A DNA stretch of 64,000 nt from Synechococcales cyanobacterium C42_A2020_086 (GTDB lineage: Bacteria; Cyanobacteriota; Cyanobacteriia; Elainellales; Elainellaceae), in the NCBI GenBank assembly GCA_015272325.1, contig JACYLU010000001.1, positions 369,181 through 433,180 of the forward strand, read 5' to 3'. A program made the position numbers and the translations under genes. The notes below the pieces were generated by a model that was not told the origin of the DNA, did not search any database, and saw nothing but the letters and a program-made list of their open reading frames with translations. How positions within the stretch are numbered: position 1 is the first letter of the stretch; each line of letters starts with the position of its first letter. Below are positions 25,057-34,546 of this stretch, piece by piece.

Positions 25057-27474
25057 TCATTCAGCCGTGCTTTGGGAGTTCAGAGGGAGCCGAGCAGCCC
25101 AATCCTGGATCGTTGCTAGGGGCACTTCATAAAAGTAGCGCTGCCGGAACTGCTCTTCTTGCACAACCTCAATAAACTGAGTCATCGCTGACCGCAGGGC
25201 GCTATCGGTCACGGGTGCAAACTGCCCGATCACCTGCAACGCTAGCGTTGTGCCTTGCTCCGAGGGTTGCTCCAGCCAGGAGCAGCGAAATCCTAGAAGA
25301 GACAGACTCTCTAATCCGAACTGCAGAGCAACGTCGCTGATTTGCAGGTTCTCTAGGAGCTGCTGCCGAGTCGCGACTGTCTGGGTGCGGCTGAGGTATT
25401 TAGCGATGCCAACAAGCTGCTGCCAACAAGCTGCTGCCGACCGCTGAACCGGATTGCCGTAAGCTAGCGCTAGCCGCTGCCCTGTTTGTGCCGCCCGCCG
25501 ACACCATGCCTGCAATTCCTCCCAACATCGGGGGCAGGTGGTCACTTGCAAAATCCCGGCGTCTGAGGGCAGGTTGGCTGCTAGTCTCCCTCGGCCATCT
25601 AGAATCCAATCGCGAATCCAATCGCGAGCAGGCGGGGAAGCTGCCACAACGCCGACAGCAGGACGTACGGCAATCAGACGCACCTCATATCGTTTCTGGC
25701 GTTTGGCATCTTCGTAGCTGTTGAAGTCGAGTTCAACGATGGCATCACATCGTCCACTGGGCAGTTCGTCTTTGTAGTGTCCCCACCAGGTTCCTGGGAA
25801 ACCCAGATCACAGGAATCATCACACAGCTCAAATTCGGTTTTGATGTACTCGACGGGCTGCCCCCGATAGTCGCTGATTTTTTTGTGCCAAACTCGCCTA
25901 AACCAGCAGTTCTGGATCAGCAGTTTCGGTACTGGGTTGCCGATGCCGCAAGGCTCTAGCAGCTTCAGTTCCCGAAAGAGCGATCGCCCCAGAGCCGCGA
26001 CGGGCACCGTGAGATCAGCCGATAGGCTGCCAACCCTTCCTCCTATGGCGTTCTGGGACAGAATTTGTTGATTAAGAGCTTCGCTCAGCAGGGGAATATT
26101 TTCGACTGGCAAGCTTAGCCCCGCTGCTAAGGGATGCCCCCCAAAGCGGTGGAGCAGATGCGCCTGCTGCTGGATGAGTTGGTACAAATCAATGCCCTCC
26201 ACGGAGCGGGCCGAACCCCGAGCCAGTCCTGCTGATTGTCCCCCCTGATCTGCGGCTCCTTCGCTGCTCAACAGAATGGTGGGGCGGCCATATTCCTGAG
26301 CAATTTGCCCCGCTACCAGTCCTAAAATTCCCACCGACCACTGAGGATCGGATAAGACAATCACTCCTGTGGTCGAGAGATCGACATGCTGCAGTTTAGA
26401 CTTCACCTGCTGGAGCACTTGCCTTTGCAGAGACCGGCGGCGGGTATTGGCTAGCTCTGTCGCTTCAGCCAACTGGCGAGAGCGCTCTGGATCGCGGCTC
26501 GTGAGCAGCTCGACACAGAAGTGGGCATCGCCCTGAATCCGGCTGACGGCGTTGATACGCGGCCCTAACCCAAAGGAAATATCAGTCGGACGATCGCCAC
26601 TGCGCCGGCAAAAGTGAAGCAAGTGCGCGATTCCTGGACGCGGCGGAATGTCTTGCTCGGCATAGGACTGTAGGTAGGCAATTCCCCGTTGCGCCAGATA
26701 GCGGCAGTCACCCGTAAGCTGGGCTAAATCAGCGATCAACCCGATGGCGACTAGGTCGAGCAGTTCCTTGACTGGGCGACGCGGAACCTGGGGCAGCGTT
26801 TCGTATAAGGCTTCCATCAGCTTGTAGGCAACGGCTACTCCTGCAAGATGAGCCAGCGGATGATCGGCAGAAAATACCCGCGGATTGAGTAGGGCAACCA
26901 CCGGTGGCCGTTCCTCAGCTAATACATGGTGATCAGTCACAATCACTTCGATGCCGTGCTGCTGCGCATAGGCAAGTTCTGCAAACTGGGTGCTGCCTGT
27001 ATCGCAGGTCACGATGAGGGAGTAGCCCTGCTTCGCCAATCGATCAATACCCGCTAGTGATAACCCGTGCGATTCAGTCAGGCGATTCGGAATGACATAG
27101 GTCAACTGTGGCGGCGGAAAAAACTCGCTCAACCCATCCCAAAGCACTGCCGTTGCGGTGATGCCGTCTACATCAAAGTCGCCCCAGATGGCTACTCTTT
27201 CCTGTCGTTGATGGGCGTGGAGGAGCCGCTCTACGGCGCGTTGCATCTCAAGACCAAACTCAAACGGGCTGGTCGGGGTATAGGCATTGGCGTCTACAAA
27301 GCCAGCGAGCTGCTGTACATCTCGCAGACCCCGCTGCCACAGTAGCTGTGCTGCGTAGGTGCCAGCAGAATCAGGCAGATAAGATTGCACCGCGGCCAGA
27401 AATTCGGCCGGGAGGTCATAAACAGGTCGCACAGACCACTCGGATCCATGGCTTGAATTGCGCAAATTGCTCAT
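25057..27474 (-). CDS. recJ: Single-stranded-DNA-specific exonuclease RecJ
   Basis: An 805-residue 5'-3' ssDNA exonuclease of the DHH family that serves RecF-type recombination, mismatch and base-excision repair. Seen: motif I DFDVDGITATAVL near residue 98, motif II TCDTGSTQF near 160, motif III VTDHHV near 182, FGLGPRINAVSRIQGD near 303 and the DHHA1 motif RFGGHPLAAGLSL near 440. The 200-residue C-terminal extension is typical of cyanobacterial RecJ. The gene holds two perfect tandem duplications: a 12-bp one (25602-25625) that repeats Arg-Asp-Trp-Ile, and a 14-bp one (25407-25434) read in two frames. Start ATG 27474; alternative not excluded. Confidence 0.95.
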   Translation of the reverse strand: MSNLRNSSHGSEWSVRPVYDLPAEFLAAVQSYLPDSAGTYAAQLLWQRGLRDVQQLAGFVDANAYTPTSPFEFGLEMQRAVERLLHAHQRQERVAIWGDFDVDGITATAVLWDGLSEFFPPPQLTYVIPNRLTESHGLSLAGIDRLAKQGYSLIVTCDTGSTQFAELAYAQQHGIEVIVTDHHVLAEERPPVVALLNPRVFSADHPLAHLAGVAVAYKLMEALYETLPQVPRRPVKELLDLVAIGLIADLAQLTGDCRYLAQRGIAYLQSYAEQDIPPRPGIAHLLHFCRRSGDRPTDISFGLGPRINAVSRIQGDAHFCVELLTSRDPERSRQLAEATELANTRRRSLQRQVLQQVKSKLQHVDLSTTGVIVLSDPQWSVGILGLVAGQIAQEYGRPTILLSSEGAADQGGQSAGLARGSARSVEGIDLYQLIQQQAHLLHRFGGHPLAAGLSLPVENIPLLSEALNQQILSQNAIGGRVGSLSADLTVPVAALGRSLFRELKLLEPCGIGNPVPKLLIQNCWFRRVWHKKISDYRGQPVEYIKTEFELCDDSCDLGFPGTWWGHYKDELPSGRCDAIVELDFNSYEDAKRQKRYEVRLIAVRPAVGVVAASPPARDWIRDWILDGRGRLAANLPSDAGILQVTTCPRCWEELQAWCRRAAQTGQRLALAYGNPVQRSAAACWQQLVGIAKYLSRTQTVATRQQLLENLQISDVALQFGLESLSLLGFRCSWLEQPSEQGTTLALQVIGQFAPVTDSALRSAMTQFIEVVQEEQFRQRYFYEVPLATIQDWAARLPLNSQSTAE
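25407..25434. repeat. Perfect 14-bp tandem duplication inside recJ
   Basis: TGCCAACAAGCTGC occurs twice head to tail. Fourteen is not a multiple of three, so the two copies are translated in different frames within the C-terminal extension of RecJ. Confidence 0.9.
25602..25625. repeat. Perfect 12-bp tandem duplication inside recJ
   Basis: GAATCCAATCGC occurs twice head to tail and encodes Arg-Asp-Trp-Ile twice in the C-terminal extension of RecJ. Confidence 0.9.
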
Positions 27475-27583
27475 CGAGGACGGCTACTGCTTCTGCCTAC
27501 TACTCTAGCGTTCGGCTGGGGCTGCTAGATGGAGCTACCGAATGGAGCATGCCATCCCGTCCGTTGCGGATCGCATCTAGTGG

Positions 27584-28183
27584 CTAGAGTTGAGCTGGCT
27601 GGACCGAAACGAGCCGAGCTGGGATACCAACAGCGGTTTGCCCTGGAGGGATATCAGTGAGCACAACCGCGTTGGCCCCAATGTTGACATCACTGCCGAT
27701 GGTAATATCGCCCAAAATCTTGGCTCCTGCTCCCACATTGACCCGCTCTCCTAGGCGCGGCGCAGCGTCTGGACGATGGCGATAGCGATAGCCCAAGGCA
27801 ACTCCCTGTCGAATAATACAATCATCCCCGATGACGCTGTTGGCATGGATCACAATCGACCCCTGGTGCTCAAAAATTACCCGCCGTCCGAGCTGCACTG
27901 AACTTGGCAGATCGATGCCATAGCGGTTACGCACTTTGCAGTAAAGCGAGCGATACAGTCTGCCAAGCACCACCCGCAGCAGCGGCGAACTGAGGTGCAT
28001 CTGCCATGCCCCCAATCGATGCACCGCCACGGCTCGAAATCCAGGTTTGGTCCAGTCGCACCCGTGGGCTTGCCAATCTTCTCGGATCTGTTGCCAGAGG
28101 GTGAGAGAGTCTGCAACCGCAGGAGTTGCGGCATCCTCCCGATGAGCCATCGTTGCCCCCGCGTCGGTAATCAGGCGATTCAA
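27584..28183 (-). CDS. Serine acetyltransferase-like hexapeptide acetyltransferase
   Basis: About 199 residues with a left-handed beta-helix. Seen: GIDLPSSVQLGRRVIFEHQG near 105, VIGDDCIIRQGVALG, then hexapeptide turns NVGAGAKILGDITIGSDVNIGANAVV up to VGIPARLV. The catalytic His of SAT enzymes is in FEHQGSIVIH. The N-terminal half is too short for true CysE, and its position behind a glycosyltransferase points to O-acetylation of a surface sugar. The TTG at 28183 overlaps the upstream stop (TTGA) and has AAGGAGG at ideal spacing, so I choose it over ATG 28150. Whether serine or a glycan is the acceptor is open. Confidence 0.82.
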   Translation of the reverse strand: MNRLITDAGATMAHREDAATPAVADSLTLWQQIREDWQAHGCDWTKPGFRAVAVHRLGAWQMHLSSPLLRVVLGRLYRSLYCKVRNRYGIDLPSSVQLGRRVIFEHQGSIVIHANSVIGDDCIIRQGVALGYRYRHRPDAAPRLGERVNVGAGAKILGDITIGSDVNIGANAVVLTDIPPGQTAVGIPARLVSVQPAQL

Positions 28184-29184
28184 ATCTGGCCTCCTTTTAA
28201 TAGGGCACTGTTGAGCAAAAAGTCGCTGAGCAGCTGGGGTGGATCCGTGTCTGGCTTGCGCTGAATGGCTCGCCGCAGCCGCCAGAGGGCAAAGCTTGAT
28301 GCCCAAATCAGTTCGGTCAACACCGCGTAGCCCCAGCCATAGTTTTTCACGAAGAAGCGTCGTCTTGACTCAAACCAATAGGTGGGGCGACGTTTGGGCT
28401 GTCGCTTGGTATCGGTTACTCCTGAGCTTTGCCCAACATAGTGGACAACGCGGCTCTCGGGAACATACCAGCAAGGCCAGCCCGCCCGACGCGCCGTTAA
28501 GCAAAAATCGAGTTCTTCAAAATAAAGGAAATATTTCTCATCCATCAACCCGATGGTCTCAAAGACCTCTCGCCGAATCATCATGCTGGCACCAGCCACC
28601 CAGTCAACTGCGCAGGCTGTCTCTGGCGGCGGTGGAGCCACTACCCACTTAGACAGCAGACTAGTCACCACACCCAAACGTAAGCCATCGTTCAGTTCGC
28701 TAAGGGCGGTTGGGAACCGGAAGGCTGAACATTGAGGGGTACCATCTGGATCTTCCAGACGGCTGCCAGCGATACCCACCTTTGGATGAGCCACCATAAA
28801 CTCAACTAGAGCGGGTATAGCCCCCGGTCGCACAACAGTATCGGGGTTGAGCAGCAATATATAGTCTGGAGGCGGCTCAGCAGCCAGAGCAGACCGAATC
28901 GCTGCATTGTTGCCGAAGGCATAGCCCCCATTGTGATCGAGTGGCATCAGGGTGGCCCATGCTCCCCAAGCTTCGGCGGCAATTGCAGCGGCAATCTTGT
29001 CGGCAGATCCATCCCCAGAATCGTTGTCTACCACAATCACCTGGGTGTTGGGTAAAGCGGCAACTTCGCCGGTTAACGAGCGCAGACAGTCAATTGTCAA
29101 ATCGGCTGTGCGATAGTTGAGCACAACAATGGTGAGACGCGGTGCGGTTAGACAAGGCGACGGAGATTCAGCGGCATCCAGCAT
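28180..29184 (-). CDS. Family 2 glycosyltransferase (rhamnosyltransferase-like)
   Basis: A 334-residue GT-A enzyme that transfers a sugar from a nucleotide donor, presumably on the cytoplasmic face of the membrane. Seen: LTIVVLNYRTADLTIDCLRS at residue 18, the nucleotide-binding VIVVDNDSGDGSADK, NGGYAFGNNAAIRS near 87, the DxD-type LLLNPDTVVRPGAI near 110, and GASMMIRREVFETIGLMDEKYFLYFEE near 205, a segment typical of the WcaE/rhamnosyltransferase group. C-terminal residues 285-310 form an amphipathic or membrane-contacting helix. It is the first gene of a two-gene unit with the acetyltransferase, overlapping by four bases. An 11-bp duplication abuts the ATG. Confidence 0.9.
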   Translation of the reverse strand: MLDAAESPSPCLTAPRLTIVVLNYRTADLTIDCLRSLTGEVAALPNTQVIVVDNDSGDGSADKIAAAIAAEAWGAWATLMPLDHNGGYAFGNNAAIRSALAAEPPPDYILLLNPDTVVRPGAIPALVEFMVAHPKVGIAGSRLEDPDGTPQCSAFRFPTALSELNDGLRLGVVTSLLSKWVVAPPPPETACAVDWVAGASMMIRREVFETIGLMDEKYFLYFEELDFCLTARRAGWPCWYVPESRVVHYVGQSSGVTDTKRQPKRRPTYWFESRRRFFVKNYGWGYAVLTELIWASSFALWRLRRAIQRKPDTDPPQLLSDFLLNSALLKGGQI

Positions 29185-29205
29185 AGTCTGTGCTTAGTCT
29201 GTGCT
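29184..29205. repeat. Perfect 11-bp tandem duplication at a start codon
   Basis: TAGTCTGTGCT twice head to tail, immediately upstream of the GT2 start on the minus strand and followed by a further TAG. Confidence 0.9.
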
Positions 29206-29717
29206 TAGCGGTGATAGGAACCCTGGGGCGAAGATAGTTGGACTGGTCAGGGCCTGACTACCTGACTATTTGTTTATCCTCTCCCCCTTCTACCCTAGTC
29301 AGAGATGCGGAGGAAAAATGTAAAAGCTTACTTAGCGACTTGAATGGTTATACAAAGATTTGAAGAAGCTGAGCAACAACTCTATTGAAAAGCCGTCAAT
29401 TAAACAGGTTTTTGACTGTTCCAGCAAAAAGTTGTGATAGGTTGGATGGATAGTTCAAGCGCTAGGTTTCGTAGGGGCTTGAGGAACCGGAGTCTGCTAC
29501 CTCCTCACCGAATCATAGAGGCAAGACAGGCTTAAGAAAGCAGCCGTTGCTTTGCCTCGTCTAGCTCCAAATTTCGCTGGGTAGATTTCCGGATCCGTCA
29601 TCCTACGGATAGAACAGAAAAGCATCAGGGGGCAGGAACGCTATATAACTTATGCTCAGAACACCATCCAACTACTTAATCTAAGAACTTACCCTAAGAA
29701 TTGCCGGCGATAGATTT
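29185..29717. other. Spacer with potential structured leader upstream of the Wza-like gene
   Basis: A 533-bp region between divergent genes. On the plus strand TGAGGA (29480-29485) can pair with TCCTCA (29502-29507), and GAGGCA (29518-29523) with TGCCTC (29553-29558), enclosing AAGCA/TGCTT (29538-29552). This cluster begins about 240 nt before the ATG. No known riboswitch signature was recognised and no gene was seen. Confidence 0.4.
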
Positions 29718-31223
29718 ATGAGCGTAATGGTGAACAAGGTGCAAACGGCTCAGCTTGCCGCCACTCTGACTGCCACTGAGTCCTTAGCCCTCTCGACGTC
29801 TAGTGACTTAACTTATGCTTTTGCTCATTCCCTCGTGAGAGTCCTCTGCGGATCCTTGAGCCTGCTAGCTGTTGTCGCTTGGACGACTGGCGGATCATCA
29901 GCCGCAACTCCAAGCAGTTCCGCGGACATTCCCGCTGCAGCCCCCGAGATCCAGATCGCCGAAGGGATACCCCGCTTGATCCGCCGCCGATCCGAGGAGC
30001 GGCAAGACCGCTCAGATGATGCCTCGCCTAGTGAGCCAGCACCGATGGTGCAACCGGTGCCTGTTCAGGGGACTCCCGCACCTGGAGCGGTTCCTGAACG
30101 AGAAGTGATTTTGACTCCCCCGTTGCCCCAGCGTACTGTTGTGCCCCCTCCAACGGCGACAACTCCCATTGAGGAGTCCTACATTCTGGGGGCAAACGAT
30201 CAAATTCAAATCGACATTTTTGATGTTCCTGAGTTGGCCGGACCCACCAATGGACGGTATGTCATTCAGCTCGATGGCACGGTCAATTTGCCCTGGGTAG
30301 GTCTGATTCCTGTCCAGGGGCTAACGTTGCAGCAAGCTCAGCAGGCTATTACTCAAGCCTATGCTCCCTTCATTCGCAATCCGTTGATCACGGTCAGCTT
30401 GGTGACAGCCCGATCGCTGCGGGTCAGTGTAGCCGGCGAAGTGGAACGTCCTGGAGTCTATGTCATTAGCCCCGAAGGGGCCACCGATAATCAGATTTTG
30501 GTGGAACAGCCGGGTGGAGTCGGTGGAGTCGCCAACCAGTGGCCAACCCTCACTAAAGCCATTCAAGCGGCCGGCGGCATTACGCAGTTTGCTGACCTGC
30601 GCCGGGTCCAGGTGCGGCGTCCCCTACCCGACGGATCGCTCGCGATTGTGGATGTCAATCTGTGGGAGCTGCTGCGCAGCGGTAACCTGAACCAGGATAT
30701 CCAGCTTCGCGACCGTGATACCTTGATTATCCCGACGGCAACCGCACTGAACGACGAAGAGGCGCTCGTCATCGGCTCGGCTAATTTCTCGCCAGAGACC
30801 ATTCAGGTCAATGTCGTCGGTGAGGTAGTTTCTCCGGGCGTCATTGAGATCCCGCCGAACACGCCGCTGAATCAGGCCTTGCTAGCAGCAGGCAGCTTCG
30901 ACCGAACCCGAGCGCGTACCGGTTCAGTGGAGCTGATTCGGCTCAATCCTAACGGAACAGCAACCCGTCGGCGGGTCCGAGTGGATCTCGCCGCTGGGAT
31001 TAACGAAGAGACGAATCCTGCTCTCCGTAACTATGACACAATCGTGGTTAACCGCACTGGTCTAGTCGCGGCGACTGATTTCTTAGATACTCTGTTGCGC
31101 CCTGTCGGTCAAATCTTCGGTGTTGTGAACTCAATTACCAACCTGTTTGACGGAGACAATGACAACGATAACGGCAACAATAACAATAACAACAGAAACA
31201 ACAGAAACAACGGGAACAACTAG
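29718..31223 (+). CDS. Polysaccharide export protein (Wza-like, Poly_export plus SLBB domains)
   Basis: A 501-residue outer-membrane/periplasmic exporter subunit. Order: 40-residue leader, hydrophobic segment about 40-62 (signal or anchor), Pro-rich 85-150, Poly_export domain 150-240 (EESYILGANDQIQIDIFDV and YVIQLDGTVNLPWVGLIPV), two SLBB repeats at about 240-335 and 355-430 (SVAGEVERPGVYVI; NVVGEVVSPGVIEI), then an Asn/Asp-rich tail over the last 27 residues. Wza-type octamers form the outer-membrane pore for capsule or released polysaccharide. No lipobox Cys was seen. It precedes the Wzc-type gene by 119 nt, the usual pairing. Confidence 0.9.
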   Translation: MSVMVNKVQTAQLAATLTATESLALSTSSDLTYAFAHSLVRVLCGSLSLLAVVAWTTGGSSAATPSSSADIPAAAPEIQIAEGIPRLIRRRSEERQDRSDDASPSEPAPMVQPVPVQGTPAPGAVPEREVILTPPLPQRTVVPPPTATTPIEESYILGANDQIQIDIFDVPELAGPTNGRYVIQLDGTVNLPWVGLIPVQGLTLQQAQQAITQAYAPFIRNPLITVSLVTARSLRVSVAGEVERPGVYVISPEGATDNQILVEQPGGVGGVANQWPTLTKAIQAAGGITQFADLRRVQVRRPLPDGSLAIVDVNLWELLRSGNLNQDIQLRDRDTLIIPTATALNDEEALVIGSANFSPETIQVNVVGEVVSPGVIEIPPNTPLNQALLAAGSFDRTRARTGSVELIRLNPNGTATRRRVRVDLAAGINEETNPALRNYDTIVVNRTGLVAATDFLDTLLRPVGQIFGVVNSITNLFDGDNDNDNGNNNNNNRNNRNNGNN

Positions 31224-31342
31224 GTCTCCTCGATAGGACAGGGTTCTCCTCCCTATTGAGGTTCAGCTGTAAGAGCAGCAAAGCATTATCGTAATCAGTG
31301 ATTTCCCTACGGGTGGGTCAATTAAGCTACATAGAGGACAAC

Positions 31343-33667
31343 ATGGAGACAGAACAGACAACGCAAGCCATCGTTCCTAGCACACGGAGTAGCAGACCGG
31401 TTGTGCAGCTTGCTCCTGTTGATGCGGAGGAAGGGGACATCACACCGAATCGGGGCCTAAATCTCCGCTCTCTAGGTCGCACTATCCAGCGACAAGCGTT
31501 GTTGATCGCTGGGATTGCCACTTTGGTTGGATTAGCGGCTAGTTTCCAAGCCATGAAGATCCAACCCACTTACGAAGGAGATTTTCAATTGCTAGTGGAG
31601 CCTGTCACCAATGAGGCTCGACTGGCTGACCCACTGACAGTCACCCGAACCGAGCGGGATATTCCCTCGCGAGATGTCTTCACGCTCGACTACGCAACCC
31701 AAATTCAAATTCTGCAAAGTCCGGGGATGCTGAACTCGATCGTGCAGGAGGTGCAGACCCAGTACCCAGACTTCACGTTTGAGCAGCTGCGGCAAGGGTT
31801 AACCGTAGAGCGGCTAACTCCAGAAAATGCTGGTCCCCTCGACACTACACGAATTATTAAGGTCACTTACGAAGACACCGATCCCGGATTGGTGCAGCAG
31901 GTATTGAAGGTAACCGCTGACCGCTTCCTGCGCTACAGCTTGGAGGATCGCAAAACTCGCTTTAGTCAAGGGATTAATTTTATCGATGATCAGCTGCCGG
32001 AGGTGGAGCAGCGGGTCGATAGCATCCAAGACGAGTTGCAGCAGTTGCAGCAGCAGTACGATCTGATTGATCCTGCTGCTCAAGGGGGGCAACTGTCAGA
32101 GCAGATTAATCAAATTACCAATCAGCAAATTGAGACTCAGCGCGAATTGCAGGAACAGCGGACGCTCTACAACAACCTGCAACAACAGTTGGGTCTGTCT
32201 CCCGAGGAAGCTATTGCCGCTTCGGCACTCAGCGAAGATCCGAGCTATCAAACCCTGCAGGCTTCTCTGGTGGAGTTGGAACGCCAGATTGCGGTGGAGT
32301 CGGCTCGCTTTAACGAGCAAAGCCCCGTGGTGCAGTCGCTGCGAGAGCGTCAGCGCAATGTTTCTGAACTGCTAGGGCAGCGAGCGCAGGAAATCATTGG
32401 TCAAGGGGTTGCTGGCGGCACCGGTAATTCTCAGGTGCTAGCCTTCCAGAATTCGGTTCGGCTCGATCTAATTCGGCAGTTGGTCGAAGCGGGCAACCAG
32501 ATTCGGACACTGGAGGTGCGCAGCCGCGAAATTGCTCAAGCTCGGCAAGGCTTTGATAACCGCTTGCAGCAATTCCCAGCGGTGGCCCGTCGCTATGCTG
32601 ATCTGACACGAGAATTGGAAATTACTACGCAGACCCTAAACCGCCTCCAAACCCAGCGAGAAACGCTGCGAGTTGAGGCTGCCCAAACGGAAGTTCCTTG
32701 GGAAGTCATTTCTGAGCCGCTGATTCCTCGCGATGCCGAAGGAAATCCGATCCCGCAGCCTACAAGAGCCTCTAATCTGGTCATTGCTGGGGCAGCCCTC
32801 GGATTGCTGCTAGGCACCTTGCTGGCACTGCTACTCGAGCGCTATCGAAATGTGTTCTATTCGGTGGAAGACATTCAAGAAGCGGTGAAACTGCCGTTGG
32901 TGGGCGTGATTCCATTTTCGCGCGGTGCCAAACAGTCCCTCGATTTTCCCACCGGGCTGAGCAGTGCTGGCGACCTGGAAGACAGTCGTTTGGAGACAGC
33001 TTCGTTCCGCGAAGCCTTTAGCGATCTCTATTCCAATATTCGTTTGGCTGACCCGCCCATTCGCTCGTTGATGGTGTGCTCGGCAGAACCAGGTGATGGT
33101 AAAACAACGGTGGCGCTGTATCTGGCCCAAACCGCTGCTGGTGCTGGTCAGCGTGTGCTGCTGGTGGATACCAATCTGCGCCTGCCGCAAATTCACACCC
33201 GCCTAGATTTGCGTAACACCCGTGGACTCAGTGATCTGTTGGCTGGGCAGGCTGCCCCAGAGGAGGTGATTCAACGCTCGCCGCTGGCCGAAAATCTGTT
33301 TGTGCTGACGGCAGGTTCTTCGATGCCTGGATCCGCTCGCCTACTAGGGTCCGATCAGATGCGGCAGTTAATGGAGAAACTGCAAACTTCCTTTGATTTG
33401 GTAGTCTATGATACGCCGCACCTGTTCGGTCTCACCGATGCCAGCTTCCTAACTGCCTATGTGGATGAGGTCCTAATGGTGATTGCGGCCAGCAAGACGA
33501 ACCGCACCGCCGTTGATCGCGTGCTCAGCAAAATGATGGCGCTGCGTATTCCCAGCATCAGCCTAGTGATGAACTACTTGAGGGAGCACAATATGCCCAG
33601 TAGTGGCGTTTATACACGCTACAATGCCAGCCCGGGGCAGGCACGTCGAGACCTCTCCTCTCCCTAG
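31343..33667 (+). CDS. Wzc-type polysaccharide co-polymerase with BY-kinase domain
   Basis: A 774-residue inner-membrane protein that controls polysaccharide chain length and export. Order: cytoplasmic N-terminus, membrane helix about 51-70, Wzz-type periplasmic domain with long coiled coils (205-420, Gln/Glu-rich), helix about 477-498, then a BY-kinase ATPase with Walker A AEPGDGKTT near 584, Walker A' VLLVDTNLRLP near 605 and Walker B LVVYDTPHLFG near 690. The C-terminal tail has only a few tyrosines (one in MNYLRE, two in VYTRYN) instead of a dense cluster, so autophosphorylation may be limited. ATG 31343 follows GAGGACA. Pairs with the upstream Wza-like gene. Confidence 0.92.
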   Translation: METEQTTQAIVPSTRSSRPVVQLAPVDAEEGDITPNRGLNLRSLGRTIQRQALLIAGIATLVGLAASFQAMKIQPTYEGDFQLLVEPVTNEARLADPLTVTRTERDIPSRDVFTLDYATQIQILQSPGMLNSIVQEVQTQYPDFTFEQLRQGLTVERLTPENAGPLDTTRIIKVTYEDTDPGLVQQVLKVTADRFLRYSLEDRKTRFSQGINFIDDQLPEVEQRVDSIQDELQQLQQQYDLIDPAAQGGQLSEQINQITNQQIETQRELQEQRTLYNNLQQQLGLSPEEAIAASALSEDPSYQTLQASLVELERQIAVESARFNEQSPVVQSLRERQRNVSELLGQRAQEIIGQGVAGGTGNSQVLAFQNSVRLDLIRQLVEAGNQIRTLEVRSREIAQARQGFDNRLQQFPAVARRYADLTRELEITTQTLNRLQTQRETLRVEAAQTEVPWEVISEPLIPRDAEGNPIPQPTRASNLVIAGAALGLLLGTLLALLLERYRNVFYSVEDIQEAVKLPLVGVIPFSRGAKQSLDFPTGLSSAGDLEDSRLETASFREAFSDLYSNIRLADPPIRSLMVCSAEPGDGKTTVALYLAQTAAGAGQRVLLVDTNLRLPQIHTRLDLRNTRGLSDLLAGQAAPEEVIQRSPLAENLFVLTAGSSMPGSARLLGSDQMRQLMEKLQTSFDLVVYDTPHLFGLTDASFLTAYVDEVLMVIAASKTNRTAVDRVLSKMMALRIPSISLVMNYLREHNMPSSGVYTRYNASPGQARRDLSSP

Positions 33668-33691
33668 TGTTTGGCTGATCTGCACCTCGTG

Positions 33692-34546
33692 TCACGATTG
33701 TCCCACTGTGGCAGGCTTGGCATTCAGAGTGATGACAGTCACCTCTGGGGGGCAGAATAGTCTGCCAGGGAGATAGGTTCCTAACCCTCGATTCACGTAA
33801 AGCCGGTTCGAGCCGACGTAATGTAGCCCCTGTGCCCACTCCCAATGGCGCACTACTTTATAGCAGTCTTCTCGCATGTAGGGAATCCAAGGACGGAGTG
33901 ACTTAGGAACATAGCGGCGGAAGGTTTGATACCAGGTGGGAATAGGTCCCAACCCAGGCAAGACGATCTGACCGCCGTGGGTATGCCCAGAGAGTTGTAG
34001 ATCAACCCGCCACGGCTGCAAATGAGCCGCACTATCTGGATTGTGGGAGAGCACAATTCGAGGCGTCGCTTCATCGAGTTGGCTCATCACGAGTTGTGGA
34101 TTAAATTCGCGTGACCATAGATCAGCCAATCCCACGATGGGTAAGGCTGCTCCTAAGGGGTAGGCTATTTGGTTCCAAAGTACCTGAATGCCCACCGCTT
34201 CTAGGGCATCGGTTACCTTGGCTTTGGCACCTGCTGGATAAATATCGTGATTACCTAACACCGCATAGGTCCCGAGACGACTCTGGAGGGTTGCGAGTCG
34301 TTGAGCTAAATCAGCCATTGGCGTTGGGTCGTCCGTCACATAATCTCCAGTGAGGGCGACCAAGTCGGGATTCACCTGATTGCTGACCGCAATTGCTTCT
34401 TGCAGCATCTCCTCGGATAGCCGTAGCCCATCAAAATGCAAATCTGAGAGTTGCACGAGTTTGGTGTGATTCAACTCAGCGGGCAGTCCTACGACATCAA
34501 TAGTTAGCTGTTCAACGCTCAGTGCTCCTGACAGTAGCTTGTGCAT
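33692..34546 (-). CDS. Metallophosphoesterase (YkuE/YaeI-like)
   Basis: A 284-residue calcineurin-like phosphoesterase. Seen: the dimetal motifs QLSDLHFDGLR near 32, ALTGDYVTD near 64, VLGNHDIYP near 95, a conserved LSHNPD near 167 and SGHTHGGQI near 187, all intact. YkuE/YaeI-type members act on UDP-diacylglucosamine-like lipids or other phosphodiesters; here no signal peptide is seen. The substrate is undetermined. It converges with the Wzc gene (24 bp apart), so it is not part of that operon. Confidence 0.9.
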   Translation of the reverse strand: MHKLLSGALSVEQLTIDVVGLPAELNHTKLVQLSDLHFDGLRLSEEMLQEAIAVSNQVNPDLVALTGDYVTDDPTPMADLAQRLATLQSRLGTYAVLGNHDIYPAGAKAKVTDALEAVGIQVLWNQIAYPLGAALPIVGLADLWSREFNPQLVMSQLDEATPRIVLSHNPDSAAHLQPWRVDLQLSGHTHGGQIVLPGLGPIPTWYQTFRRYVPKSLRPWIPYMREDCYKVVRHWEWAQGLHYVGSNRLYVNRGLGTYLPGRLFCPPEVTVITLNAKPATVGQS

